Assembly: GCF_002086485.1 (NCBI RefSeq)
Contig: NZ_MVHF01000008.1
Span: forward strand, 155,432 to 219,431
Reading direction: 5' to 3'
DNA: 64,000 bases
DNA from: Mycobacterium aquaticum
GTDB taxonomy: Bacteria > Actinomycetota > Actinomycetes > Mycobacteriales > Mycobacteriaceae
Shown here: piece by piece, positions 15,982-24,756 of the stretch
Position numbering within the stretch: position 1 is the first letter of the stretch
Layout: each line of letters starts with the position of its first letter
Translations under genes and position numbers: made by a program
The notes under the pieces: model-generated
What the model was told of the DNA's origin: nothing
Seen by the model: the letters and a program-made list of their open reading frames with translations, nothing else
Database searches by the model: none

Positions 15982-17253
15982 GTGACCGAGGGCGATTCGA
16001 ATTCGCCGGTGCAGACCCACCGGATCCGCCGGATGTCGGGACGCGATCCCCATGAACGGCACCGGGTGTCCTCGCCGCTGGAGTTGTTGTTCGACCTGAC
16101 GTTCGCGATCGCGTTCGGGGTGGCGGCCTCACAGTTTGCTCATCTGCTGGCCGAGGGACACGTGGGCGACGGGCTGCTGGGGTTCGGCTTCGCGGCGTTC
16201 GCCATCTGGTGGGCATGGATGAACTTCAGTTGGTTCGCGTCGGCATACGACACCGACGACTGGATCTACCGGCTGACGACCATGGTGCAGATGGTCGGGG
16301 TCATCATCTTGGCTCTGGGGCTCCCGCAGACGTTCGCCTCCATCGAGCACGGCGGCCACGTGAACAACAGCGTCATGGTCGCCGGGTATGTGGTCATGCG
16401 AATTGCCATGGTGGCGCAGTGGTTACGGGCCGCACGTCAGGATCCGGCTCGGCGTGCCGCCTGCCTGACGTATGCCACCGTCATCGTCGTCGCGCAAATC
16501 GGCTGGATCACCCAAATCTTGGTGAGCACGTCGGTGGGGGTCTTCGCGGCGGGCGCACTGGTGCTGATGGCACTGGAGATGTCCGGGCCGTTCTTCGCCG
16601 AGCGCCGCATGGGTGGCACGCCCTGGCATGCCCACCACATCGCCGAGCGGTACAGCCTGCTGGCCATCATCGCGCTCGGCGAGGGTGTGGTCGGGACGGT
16701 GGCATCGCTGTCGGCCGCGGTCGGTGAACACGGCTGGTCCGCCGACGCTGTCGTGCTCGCCGTGGCAGGCACGGGGCTCACCTTCGGCATGTGGTGGGTG
16801 TACTTCCTGGTGCCCGCGGCGGAGTTGCTGCACGCCCACCGCGAGGTCTCGTTCCTGTACGGGTATCTGCACCTGTTCGTGTTCGGCGCGATCGTGGCGA
16901 CCGGCGCCGGGCTGCACGTCGCCGCGTTCTACGTCGAAGAGCAGTCCGAGTTGAGCACCGTGGCCACCGTGCTTTCGGTCGCGATCCCGGTCGCCGTCTA
17001 CATCACCGCGATGTTCGTCATCTACACAATGTTGGTCGGCACGGTCGACGTCTTCCACACCGGACTGCTGGTGGGGGCGGGCGCGGTACTGGCCGCCGCG
17101 GTGGCGATGGCCGCTGCCGACATTCCGCTGGCGCCGTGCCTGCTGGTCGTGACGGCGGCGCCGATGGTGATCGTGGCCGGCTTCGAACTCGTGGGCCACC
17201 GGCACGCCAGGAAGATCGTCGCCAGACGGCTGGCCGATCAGCGCGGCGGGTGA
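15982..17253 (+). CDS. LtrA-family (low temperature requirement A) membrane protein
   Basis: I choose GTG 15982, 10 bp after GGGAGG, over the longer frame. The 423-residue product has many hydrophobic segments and the family start PLELLFDLTFAIAFGVAASQ, plus the His-rich WHAHHIAERYSLLAIIALGEG motif. The Pfam LtrA family is widespread in actinobacteria and has no settled function. It ends with a 16-bp convergent overlap with the MFS gene. Confidence 0.87.
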   Translation: MTEGDSNSPVQTHRIRRMSGRDPHERHRVSSPLELLFDLTFAIAFGVAASQFAHLLAEGHVGDGLLGFGFAAFAIWWAWMNFSWFASAYDTDDWIYRLTTMVQMVGVIILALGLPQTFASIEHGGHVNNSVMVAGYVVMRIAMVAQWLRAARQDPARRAACLTYATVIVVAQIGWITQILVSTSVGVFAAGALVLMALEMSGPFFAERRMGGTPWHAHHIAERYSLLAIIALGEGVVGTVASLSAAVGEHGWSADAVVLAVAGTGLTFGMWWVYFLVPAAELLHAHREVSFLYGYLHLFVFGAIVATGAGLHVAAFYVEEQSELSTVATVLSVAIPVAVYITAMFVIYTMLVGTVDVFHTGLLVGAGAVLAAAVAMAAADIPLAPCLLVVTAAPMVIVAGFELVGHRHARKIVARRLADQRGG

Positions 17254-18506
17254 GCCTCGAAGCCTTCCAGCAACATTCGCTCCTGCTCGACCCGCATCAG
17301 CTTTCTGGCCTTGCTGCGGGTGATGAGAATGCCGACGGTGGCCAGCACCCAGACTGCGTACTGAACAGCCCAGGCGACCCGGAACGAGGCGGCCGAATAG
17401 TCGCCGGCATGAGCCAGGATCAGCCCCATGGACTGCATGACCAGCAGCGCCGCCAGGAAACCGCCCATGTTCACCATGCCCTGAGCCGTCCCCAGCGTGG
17501 CGCTCGGGTTGAAGGTACGGGCGAAGTCGAAACCGACCATCGAACCAGGCCCGCCCACCGAGATGATCACGACGAGCGTCACCAACAGCCACAGCGGGGC
17601 GCGGCCGGGCAGCGCGAGCACGACCGTCCAGATCAAGGCATTGCTGCCGACGATGGCAAGCACCAACCGCGATCGTCGGTGCGGGTGGCGGCCCGTGAAG
17701 ATCCCGATCGCAATGCCCGCGGTGATCGCGACGACGACCGAAAGCGTCAGCAGAGAACCGGCGACGGCGGTGGAGAGGCCCTGCGCGACGGTCAGATAGG
17801 GCACGCCCCACATCAGCGCGAACACCGTCACCGAGAACTGGGTGCCCATGTGGGTGAAGAAGCCCAGCCTGGTGCCGGGGCGCAGCCACACCGTCTTCAC
17901 GCTCGCCAGGATGTCGTGGACGGTGGTGGTCTCGGCGGCGACGACCCGGCCGTGCGGGGTGTTGCGGACCAGCGCGAAGGCCAGTGCCATCGCAACCACT
18001 CCGAACACGGCGACGGACAGATAAGCCGGTGTCCAGCCGGAGCCGGTGAGCAGCGCGAGGAAGGGCACCGCGGACAACACCTGGCCGAGCTGCCCGCAGA
18101 TGCCGGTCAACTGGGTGACCAACGGGACCTGTGACGGCTTGAACCAGTGCGGCACCAGCCGGAGCACCGATATGAATGTCACCGCGTCGCCGAGGCCGAC
18201 GACGGCGCGGGCCGCGAAGGCCGCGGGCAGCGATTCGCTCAGTGCCAGTACCAGCTGTCCCGTGGCCATCAGCCCCGCGCCGGAGACGATGAGTATGCGC
18301 GAGCCGAAGCGATCGAGCAGCAGCCCGGCGGGCACCTGCGCGCCGGCGTAGACGATCACCTGCAGCACGACGAAGCTCGACAGCACACTCGGATTGGCGG
18401 CAAACCGGTCAGCGGCCTGCAAACCGGAAACGCCGAGAGTGGTGCGGTCGAGTACCGCGACGATGTACGCGAGCAGTCCGGTGGCCCAGACGATCCAGGG
18501 ACGCAC
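17238..18506 (-). CDS. MFS transporter
   Basis: The 422-residue product has about 12 membrane segments. The cytoplasmic motif between helices 2 and 3 reads LLDRFGSRILIVSGAGLMATGQ and that between 8 and 9 is GRHPHRRSR, both typical of the major facilitator superfamily. The start is GTG 18506 with GAAAGG upstream. No substrate can be assigned; the neighbours give no pathway. Confidence 0.87.
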   Translation of the reverse strand: MRPWIVWATGLLAYIVAVLDRTTLGVSGLQAADRFAANPSVLSSFVVLQVIVYAGAQVPAGLLLDRFGSRILIVSGAGLMATGQLVLALSESLPAAFAARAVVGLGDAVTFISVLRLVPHWFKPSQVPLVTQLTGICGQLGQVLSAVPFLALLTGSGWTPAYLSVAVFGVVAMALAFALVRNTPHGRVVAAETTTVHDILASVKTVWLRPGTRLGFFTHMGTQFSVTVFALMWGVPYLTVAQGLSTAVAGSLLTLSVVVAITAGIAIGIFTGRHPHRRSRLVLAIVGSNALIWTVVLALPGRAPLWLLVTLVVIISVGGPGSMVGFDFARTFNPSATLGTAQGMVNMGGFLAALLVMQSMGLILAHAGDYSAASFRVAWAVQYAVWVLATVGILITRSKARKLMRVEQERMLLEGFEAHPPR

Positions 18507-18814
18507 TCGCGGCCTTTCGTCGAACGGATTGTCTCAATGTCGTGCAACATGGTCGCGCACCTGGGCTGTCGCTTTCCAATTCTGGCCGGGTGAATTGACT
18601 CACCGCGTCCCGACATCGACATATGCCTAGTTGGCTGTGATTGCAGGGGCAGGTGTGGGTTCTTGTCGCCCGAACGACATACCTGCAGATGAAAGCTTTG
18701 ATAGCTCATTCAACAAATGACTCTGTGACGACAGCGAAACTTCGCTCGGAGCTGATTGGCCGGGGTAGGGTGGAGCAATGTATCGCTGTCCGGTCCGGTG
18801 CGGGGACGGCCAGA
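18507..18814. other. Intergenic region between the MFS and MerR genes
   Basis: About 308 bp if the regulator starts at TTG 18815. It must hold the promoters of both divergent genes. GCAGGT at 18649 and ACCTGC at 18680 form distant 6-bp arms, which is too little to call an operator. The regulator frame is open here and could start earlier, at the ATG near 18689. Confidence 0.4.
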
Positions 18815-19423
18815 TTGACTGAGTATCGGTTGGATGATCTGGCGCGCATCTCAGGGATCAGCGCCCGGAACATCCGCGCCTACCGTGAGCGCGGCCTGCT
18901 CGATCCGCCCCGTCGTGTCGGTCGTTCGGCCTACTACGGGGATGCCCACCTGGCGCAACTGGCGGCCATCAGCCAGCTTCTCGGCAAAGGATTCAGCTCG
19001 GCACACATCGCCGAGTTTTTCGACGGGCTGCGCGGCGGCCGCAGCCTGGTCGACGTGCTGGGTATTCCACCGACAGCGGTGGGCCAACAGATTCGTCGGC
19101 TGCAGATCGCCCCGTCACATCCCGACGTCGGCACCCTCGTATCGCGCGGGCTGGCGCGCATCGTCGACGGCGCCGTGGCGCTGACCGACCCGGCGCTCGC
19201 CGAGATCGTCGACCAGGTAGCCGATCAGCCGCTCTGGGTCCACACCATCGCGCAGGTGGTCGCGGCGACCGATGCGGCCATCGATGCACTTGCTGCATCG
19301 GCGGTCGGCACGGTCGCCGAGAACTTGACCGCCCAGCCCAAGTCGGACAACCGCGAGTTGGCGCGTGCCGTGCTGTCGGGCGTGCTCGACCAGGCCGTCA
19401 AAGAGGCTGCCGCGATCGCGTGA
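18815..19423 (+). CDS. MerR-family transcriptional regulator
   Basis: The winged helix-turn-helix starts TEYRLDDLARISGISARNIRAYRERGLL and continues with the family's GRSAYYGDAHLAQL. MerR proteins usually begin right at this motif, so I place the start at TTG 18815 (202 residues). An upstream in-frame ATG would add about 42 residues of no recognisable domain. The C-terminal half is helical with no Cys cluster, so it senses an organic ligand rather than a metal. It is divergent from the MFS gene and convergent with the polyamine-type ABC operon; either could be its target. Confidence 0.8.
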   Translation: MTEYRLDDLARISGISARNIRAYRERGLLDPPRRVGRSAYYGDAHLAQLAAISQLLGKGFSSAHIAEFFDGLRGGRSLVDVLGIPPTAVGQQIRRLQIAPSHPDVGTLVSRGLARIVDGAVALTDPALAEIVDQVADQPLWVHTIAQVVAATDAAIDALAASAVGTVAENLTAQPKSDNRELARAVLSGVLDQAVKEAAAIA

Positions 19424-19426
19424 GCG

Positions 19427-20227
19427 TCACACCCGCGACGTGGCGGGATCACCCCCGAAGCGCCCGGCCAGCCACACCGGGATGATGGCCAGCACGGTCA
19501 GGGCGGCGGCGACCACATTGATCACCGGAGCCTGATTCGGCCGGAACAAGTTCGCGAAGATCCAGATCGGCAGTGTCTGCACCGTCGGGCCCGCCGTGAA
19601 CGTGGTGACGACGATCTCGTCGAACGACAGCGCGAAAGCCAGGATCGCCCCGGCCAGCAGCGCCCCGCGCATCAGCGGGAAGGTGACGAGCAGGAACGTC
19701 TGCCAGTCCGAGGCGCCGAGGTCCGCTGACGCGTCTTCGAGGTTGGTGCCCATCTGACGCAGCCTGGCCTGAACGTTGTTGAACACTATGACGATGCAGA
19801 ACGTGGCGTGACCGATGATCACCGTCGCCAGCCCGAGCGTCATCGCCAAGGTCGAGGTGAACGTCGCGTTCAGCGCGATGCCGGTGACGATACCGGGCAG
19901 CGTGATCGGCAGGACCACAAGGAAACTCACCGTGTTGCGGCCGAAGAACCGGTAGCGCTGGACGGCGAACGCCACCATGGTGCCGAGCACCAGGGCGATG
20001 ACCGTCGCGACCAGGCCGACCACGACGGAGTTGGCGAGCGCCTGCCACATGCCCGTGCTGTGTGCCGCTGCCGACCACCACGCCAGGGTGAAACCGCTCG
20101 GAGGGAACGCGAACGTGCGTGAGGCGTTGAACGCGTTGATGACCACCAGAACCAGTGGGGTGTACAGGAACACCATGACCACGACTGTCCAGATGCGAAG
20201 CCCGCGTCGTCCTGCGTTGGAGAACAT
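19427..20227 (-). CDS. ABC transporter permease, PotC type
   Basis: The 266-residue product has six membrane segments and the EAA-type loop LEDASADLGASDWQTFLLVTFPLMRGA that contacts the ATPase. The ATG at 20227 overlaps the stop of the other permease by 1 bp (TGATG). It is the last gene of the operon ATPase, binding protein, permease, permease. This is the layout of spermidine/putrescine-type importers, in which this permease is PotC-like. Confidence 0.9.
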   Translation of the reverse strand: MFSNAGRRGLRIWTVVVMVFLYTPLVLVVINAFNASRTFAFPPSGFTLAWWSAAAHSTGMWQALANSVVVGLVATVIALVLGTMVAFAVQRYRFFGRNTVSFLVVLPITLPGIVTGIALNATFTSTLAMTLGLATVIIGHATFCIVIVFNNVQARLRQMGTNLEDASADLGASDWQTFLLVTFPLMRGALLAGAILAFALSFDEIVVTTFTAGPTVQTLPIWIFANLFRPNQAPVINVVAAALTVLAIIPVWLAGRFGGDPATSRV

Positions 20228-21036
20228 CACACGTTCTCCAACGCACCGGTGCGCCGCATCGCCAGCAGGTAGGCGACGATGGCGACCAGCGGGATGGCCG
20301 ACAGCGCCGCGGCCAGCGGCTGGTTGTTGGCGGTGACGAGCTGCCCGTAGATGATGTTGCCGAGCATCTGGGTCTTGCCGCCGACGATGGTGACCGCGAT
20401 GTAGTCGCCCAGTGACAGGGAGAAGGTGAAGATCGAACCCGCCGCGATGCCGGGGAACACCAAGGGCGCCAAGATCAGTCGCAACGTGGTCAGGTCGGAG
20501 GAGCCGAGATCGGAGCTGGCGTCGATCAGCGAGTCCGGGACACGTTCGAACGCCGCATACACCGGCATCACCATGTACGGCAACCACAGGTAGGTCAGCG
20601 TGATGACAGTGGCCACCAGCCCGTAGCCAGGGGTGAAGCCCGTCGCCCACGACAACGGGCCTGCCGGCGACAGCAGCATGCGCCAGGCGTAGGCCTTCAC
20701 GAGGTAGCTCGCCCACAGCGGAGTGGTGACGGCGACCACCAGGGCCAACCGCACGCGGCGAGAGGCGACCTTGGCCATGTAGAGCGCCAGCGGTACGGCC
20801 AGGGCCGCGCAGCACACCGTGACCGTGGCCGCCACGGCCAGGGTGCGCAACGTCGCGATCCGGAACACCTCGTCGGTCAGCACCCGCACGATGTTGTCGA
20901 CGGTGAAAGTGCGCACCACCGCGCCGGTGAACTCGTCGGTGCTCCAGAACGCCGAAACCAGAAGAACGGCAAGCGAACCCAGATAGGCCACCACCAGCCA
21001 GGTGAGCGGCGGCGCCAGCAGGAACGCCAGCCGCAC
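20227..21036 (-). CDS. ABC transporter permease, PotB type
   Basis: The 269-residue product has six membrane segments and the EAA loop LIDASSDLGSSDLTTLRLILAPLVFPG. I set the start at GTG 21036, giving the N terminus VRLAFLLAPPLTWLVVAY; AAGGG lies upstream and the frame before this point covers the binding-protein gene. It pairs with the PotC-like permease to form the membrane channel. Confidence 0.88.
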   Translation of the reverse strand: MRLAFLLAPPLTWLVVAYLGSLAVLLVSAFWSTDEFTGAVVRTFTVDNIVRVLTDEVFRIATLRTLAVAATVTVCCAALAVPLALYMAKVASRRVRLALVVAVTTPLWASYLVKAYAWRMLLSPAGPLSWATGFTPGYGLVATVITLTYLWLPYMVMPVYAAFERVPDSLIDASSDLGSSDLTTLRLILAPLVFPGIAAGSIFTFSLSLGDYIAVTIVGGKTQMLGNIIYGQLVTANNQPLAAALSAIPLVAIVAYLLAMRRTGALENV

Positions 21037-21044
21037 CCGACGGG

Positions 21045-22244
21045 TCAGCCCTTGACCTGTTGCCACTTGTCGACCCACTGGCTGTAGGCCGTGCAGTTGT
21101 TGCCGCTGCCGTCGACACACTGCGTCTGCGGTGTGGTCCAGTAGTGGATCTGTGCCGCGTAATCCGCGTCGGTGGCGTGGTAGATGTCGCAGAAATCCTT
21201 CTGGGTGGTGTGCTCGCACGCCTTCGTCTGCGCCGGCGCCTCACCGAAGTACTCCGCCACCTGGGCGTTGACCTCCGGCGAGGTGATCCAGTTCATCCAC
21301 TTGTACATGCAGTTGGGGTGGGCGGCTTTCGACGAGATCATCCAGGTGTCCGACCAGCCCGTGGACCCTTCCTTGGGCAGTACGGTGTTGACCTGAACCT
21401 TGTTGTCACCGCCGATGGTGTTGGCGATCACCTGCCACGTGGTGCCGATGACCGTGGTGCCGGATTCGAAGGCCTGTACCTCCTTGGTGTAATCCGACCA
21501 GTACTCGCCGATGTTCTCGCGTTGGGCCTTGAGCAGATCTGTTGCGGCGTCGAGTTGTTCGGTGGTCAGCGAGTACGGGTCTTTGATGCCCAGCTCCGGT
21601 TTGGTCTTGGACAGGTACAGCGCGGCGTCGGCGATGTAGATCGGGTTGTCATAGGCGGTCACCTTGCCCTTGTATTTACCTGCGTCGGTGAACACCGCGG
21701 CCCACGAGTTGGGTGCGTCGCGCACGGCATCGATGTTGTACATCAACAGGTTTGCGCCCCAGCCGTGCGGGATCCCGTACATCTGCTTGTTCACGGAATT
21801 CCACGGCTTGTCCTTGAGGAACGGCGAGATCGTGGCGTAGTTGGGCACCAGGTCGGTGTTCACCGGCGACACGTCACCGGCGTAGATGAGCCGCAGCGTG
21901 GCATCTCCGGACGCCGAGACGCCGTCGTACTGGCCGCTGCGCATCAACTGCACCATCTCGTCGGAGGTGTTGCCGATCTTGACGTTGACCTGGCAGCCGG
22001 TCTGCTGCTGGAACGGCGTGACCCAGTCGACTTTCTTGTCGTTCGAGCCGTTTTCGGCGTAGCCGGCCCATGCGATGAGGTTCAACTGCCCCTCGCCGTT
22101 GCCGACCGAACTCAGCGGTTCGAGCTTCGGTGGCGCGTTACCGGTGGTTCCCGGGGTCTTGGACCCGGAGCATGCGGCGATCAGCGTCACGCACGCGGCG
22201 ATCACCAATCCCGCACGCAGAGCTCGGATTCTCTGAGTTCTCAT
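21045..22244 (-). CDS. ABC transporter substrate-binding lipoprotein, polyamine type
   Basis: The ATG at 22244 lies behind AAGGAG, so I prefer it to the ATG nine codons upstream that overlaps the ATPase stop. The 399-residue product has a lipobox LIAAC and then the periplasmic binding fold of the PotD/PotF cluster (LNLIAWAGYAENG at the first strand; GIPHGWGANLLMYN). The C-terminal region has several Cys residues (CMYKWMNW, ACEHTTQKDFCD). The ligand is probably a polyamine or related amine, inferred from family and operon layout. Confidence 0.88.
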   Translation of the reverse strand: MRTQRIRALRAGLVIAACVTLIAACSGSKTPGTTGNAPPKLEPLSSVGNGEGQLNLIAWAGYAENGSNDKKVDWVTPFQQQTGCQVNVKIGNTSDEMVQLMRSGQYDGVSASGDATLRLIYAGDVSPVNTDLVPNYATISPFLKDKPWNSVNKQMYGIPHGWGANLLMYNIDAVRDAPNSWAAVFTDAGKYKGKVTAYDNPIYIADAALYLSKTKPELGIKDPYSLTTEQLDAATDLLKAQRENIGEYWSDYTKEVQAFESGTTVIGTTWQVIANTIGGDNKVQVNTVLPKEGSTGWSDTWMISSKAAHPNCMYKWMNWITSPEVNAQVAEYFGEAPAQTKACEHTTQKDFCDIYHATDADYAAQIHYWTTPQTQCVDGSGNNCTAYSQWVDKWQQVKG

Positions 22245-22267
22245 CGTCGGCTCCTTGATCTCGTGAC

Positions 22268-23356
22268 TCAACCGTCGAGGTGGTGGACTGCGGATTGCGG
22301 CCAGGTCAGGGTGATGGCCGAACCGTGCGCCAGATCGCCGGGCAGGCCGGCGCTGGCCGTGAGGACGTTGGCCGCCAACGAGACTCCGGTGGCGGTTCGT
22401 GCCGCGACGCGGGTCAGCGGACCGGCATAGATGATCTCGGTCACCGTGGCATCGACGGCGCGGTGCCCCTCTGCCACGGGTGTGTTGTTGTGCTGCACAG
22501 AGATTCGTTCCGGTCGCACCGCGAGCGTCCCTGACCTGCCGAACACCGTCTCGGCGTCGGTGCCCTCGAGGACGTTGGAGGTGCCGACGAAGTCGGCGAC
22601 GAACCGGTTGGCGGGCCGGTCATAGACCTCGCGCGCGGCGCCCACCTGTTCGATGCGGCCTGCGTTGAACACCGCGAGCCGGTCGCACAGGGTGAGGGCC
22701 TCGTCCTGGTCGTGGGTGACGATGACGAAGGTGATGCCGACCTCACGCTGGATCGCCTTCAGCTCGACCTGCATCTGCTCGCGCAGCTTGAGATCCAGCG
22801 CACCGAGCGGCTCGTCGAGCAGCAACACGCGCGGCCGACCGACCAGGGCCCGGGCCAGCGCCACCCGCTGACGCTGACCGCCGGACAACTGGGCAGGCCG
22901 ACGCGGCGCCTGGTCGGTCAACCGCACCATGTCCAGCGCGTCGGCGGTGCGCTTGCGTCGTTCTGCCTTGGGCACGCCCTTGACCCGCAGTCCGTATTCG
23001 ACGTTCTGGGCGACGGTCAGGTGGGGGAACAGGGCGTATTCCTGGAAAACGGTGTTGACGTCGCGTTTTCGTGCGGGCACCGATGTGACGTCGAGACCGC
23101 CGAGCCTGATGGTGCCCGCGGTGGGTTCCTCGAAGCCGGCGATCATCCGCAACACGGTGGATTTCCCCGATCCGGACGGGCCGAGGATCGCGAACAGTTC
23201 ACCGTCGGCGATCGACAGGTCGGCCGACTCGACCGCGACCACGGGATGCCGGGCATCGCCGAAAACCTTGCGCACGCCGACGAGTTCGATGCGCGGTTGG
23301 ATACCGGAGGGCGCGCCGGGGGTATCGGGCGGTGAGCTGACCATCCCCGAGGACAT
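22268..23356 (-). CDS. ABC transporter ATP-binding protein, PotA type
   Basis: The 362-residue product has Walker [11 protein letters not shown]-loop [10 protein letters not shown], signature LSGGQRQR, Walker B VLLLDEP with LGALD, and the switch His in VTHDQDE. A C-terminal TOBE-type domain follows (about 280-355). It is the first gene of the operon. No operator was seen in the 170 bp before it. Confidence 0.93.
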   Translation of the reverse strand: MSSGMVSSPPDTPGAPSGIQPRIELVGVRKVFGDARHPVVAVESADLSIADGELFAILGPSGSGKSTVLRMIAGFEEPTAGTIRLGGLDVTSVPARKRDVNTVFQEYALFPHLTVAQNVEYGLRVKGVPKAERRKRTADALDMVRLTDQAPRRPAQLSGGQRQRVALARALVGRPRVLLLDEPLGALDLKLREQMQVELKAIQREVGITFVIVTHDQDEALTLCDRLAVFNAGRIEQVGAAREVYDRPANRFVADFVGTSNVLEGTDAETVFGRSGTLAVRPERISVQHNNTPVAEGHRAVDATVTEIIYAGPLTRVAARTATGVSLAANVLTASAGLPGDLAHGSAITLTWPQSAVHHLDG

Positions 23357-23515
23357 GGTGGGTCATCGTAGGGATTCGTCGGTCGTGGCGGGGCGCCATT
23401 GCCGATTTCGTACTGCGGAGCCGTTGTCGCGACGGATTCGGTGCCCTCGACGCCGGTGTGAATCCTGATAGCTATGTGACCAGTGGCGTTGATGTGAATA
23501 TTGGGACAACTGTCG

Positions 23516-23529
23516 TAATCTGAGCCTCG
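23516..23529 (+). promoter_or_regulatory. Possible -10 box giving a leaderless start
   Basis: TAATCT at 23516-23521 would place the transcription start at or next to GTG 23529. No ribosome-binding site precedes that GTG. No good -35 box is seen. The evidence is spacing alone. Confidence 0.35.
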
Positions 23530-24242
23530 TGTCGATGTCCCGGCGCGAGCTGCTCAGATGCGCCGCCGCTGCACCCGCGCTGCTCGGGCTGGGTGAGCTG
23601 GCTGCCGCGCCGCCCGCTGCCGCCGCGCCGCTGGGCGTCCTGCTCGATTACGCCGCAGGCGTCATCAAGGCCTCCGACGTCCGATCGGCGGGCGCGCTCG
23701 GTGCCATCCGCTACGTGTCCGATCGCCGGCCCGGCGGGGCCTGGATGCTCGGCAAGCCGATCCAGCTTTCCGAGGCCAGGGATCTTTATCAGAGCGGTTT
23801 GAAGATCGTGTCCTGCTATCAGTACGGCAAGCAGGACAGCGCCGACTGGTTGGGCGGGCAGGCCGCCGGCGTGCAGCATGCCAAACGGGGGTGGGAGCTC
23901 CACGTTGCTGCGGGCGGTTCTTACGGCGCGCCGATCTACGCGTCCATCGACGACGATCCGACACCCGAGCAGTACAAACAGCAGGTCGCGCCGTATCTCC
24001 GAGGCTGGGAATCGGTGATCGGCCACCAGCGCACCGGGGTCTACGCGAATTCCAAGACCATCGAGTGGGCGTTGCAGGATGGGCTCGGCTCGTACTTCTG
24101 GCAGCACAACTGGGGGTCGCCGGGAGGCGTCGCGCACCCGGCGGCACATCTCCATCAGATCGAGATCGACAAGCGCAGCGTCGGGGGAGTTGGTGTCGAC
24201 ATCAACAACATCCTCAAGCCCCAGTTCGGCCAGTGGGACTAA
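23529..24242 (+). CDS. Tat-exported glycoside-hydrolase-like protein (DUF1906), Rv2525c-like
   Basis: The 237-residue product begins with a twin-arginine signal (SRRELLR, Ala-rich core to about residue 33). A TIM-barrel-like domain of the DUF1906 family follows (LDYAAGVIKASDV, YGAPIYASIDDDPT, GVYANSKTIEWAL, YFWQHNWG, HQIEIDK). Acidic residues in IYASIDDD occupy the catalytic-site position in related lysozyme-like folds. Rv2525c, next to fas in M. tuberculosis, is a known Tat substrate linked to the cell wall. The start is GTG 23529; an ATG two codons later is an alternative. Confidence 0.87.
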   Translation: MSMSRRELLRCAAAAPALLGLGELAAAPPAAAAPLGVLLDYAAGVIKASDVRSAGALGAIRYVSDRRPGGAWMLGKPIQLSEARDLYQSGLKIVSCYQYGKQDSADWLGGQAAGVQHAKRGWELHVAAGGSYGAPIYASIDDDPTPEQYKQQVAPYLRGWESVIGHQRTGVYANSKTIEWALQDGLGSYFWQHNWGSPGGVAHPAAHLHQIEIDKRSVGGVGVDINNILKPQFGQWD

Positions 24243-24756
24243 ACATTACTGACTGGTAAGGTTTTCCAGCAAACTTTTTCGCGTCAGCCGTACGCTTCGC
24301 TTGACACTTTTGGTGCCATTGTCGACTGGCAACATGCCGTTCGACGGCGCCTCGGGAGACGCAAAATTTAGATAACGATTTGGTAACAATACTGCTTTGA
24401 TCTGCACTGTTGGCCCTACTCGGCCGTAACCACCTGCCAGCAGGATGTTTGTACCGAATACGTTCTGCCGCTGTCGAACGCGGTGTTACGTTGGTGACGG
24501 TTACCCACGCGTAGAACTCGCCAGTAACCAATCTGCGGAGAATTTGCCCGCCAGTTCTTATGACAGTCTTAGTACGGCAGGGATGCACGCCCACCGTCCG
24601 GTCCGAACCGGATGGGAGGCCATCCTTGGCCGGATTCGACGCTGAATCGCCGATGGCCTGACGCCCGGGGGACACCCTCTGGGACCCCGACAGACATGGC
24701 AGGCATACGGCCACCCGTACGCGACAACACCCCAGCAGCACCGAGGAGAAGCGCCA
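24243..24756 (+). promoter_or_regulatory. Long upstream region of fas
   Basis: This 514-bp region has no credible gene. It is clearly lower in GC than its neighbours over 24243-24560. It holds a TTGACA at 24302 and several GTAAC/GTTAC elements: GATAACGAT (24371-24379) and GGTAACAAT (24382-24390), 11 bp apart centre to centre, then GGTTACC (24499-24505) and GTAACC (24524-24529). In mycobacteria fas is controlled by the TetR-type activator FasR; these repeats are candidate sites only, chosen by eye. Confidence 0.45.

Noticed and set aside
18649..18685. GCAGGT...ACCTGC arms upstream of the MerR gene as an operator
   Set aside because: Arms are only 6 bp and 25 bp apart, and MerR operators normally lie between closely spaced -35 and -10 boxes.
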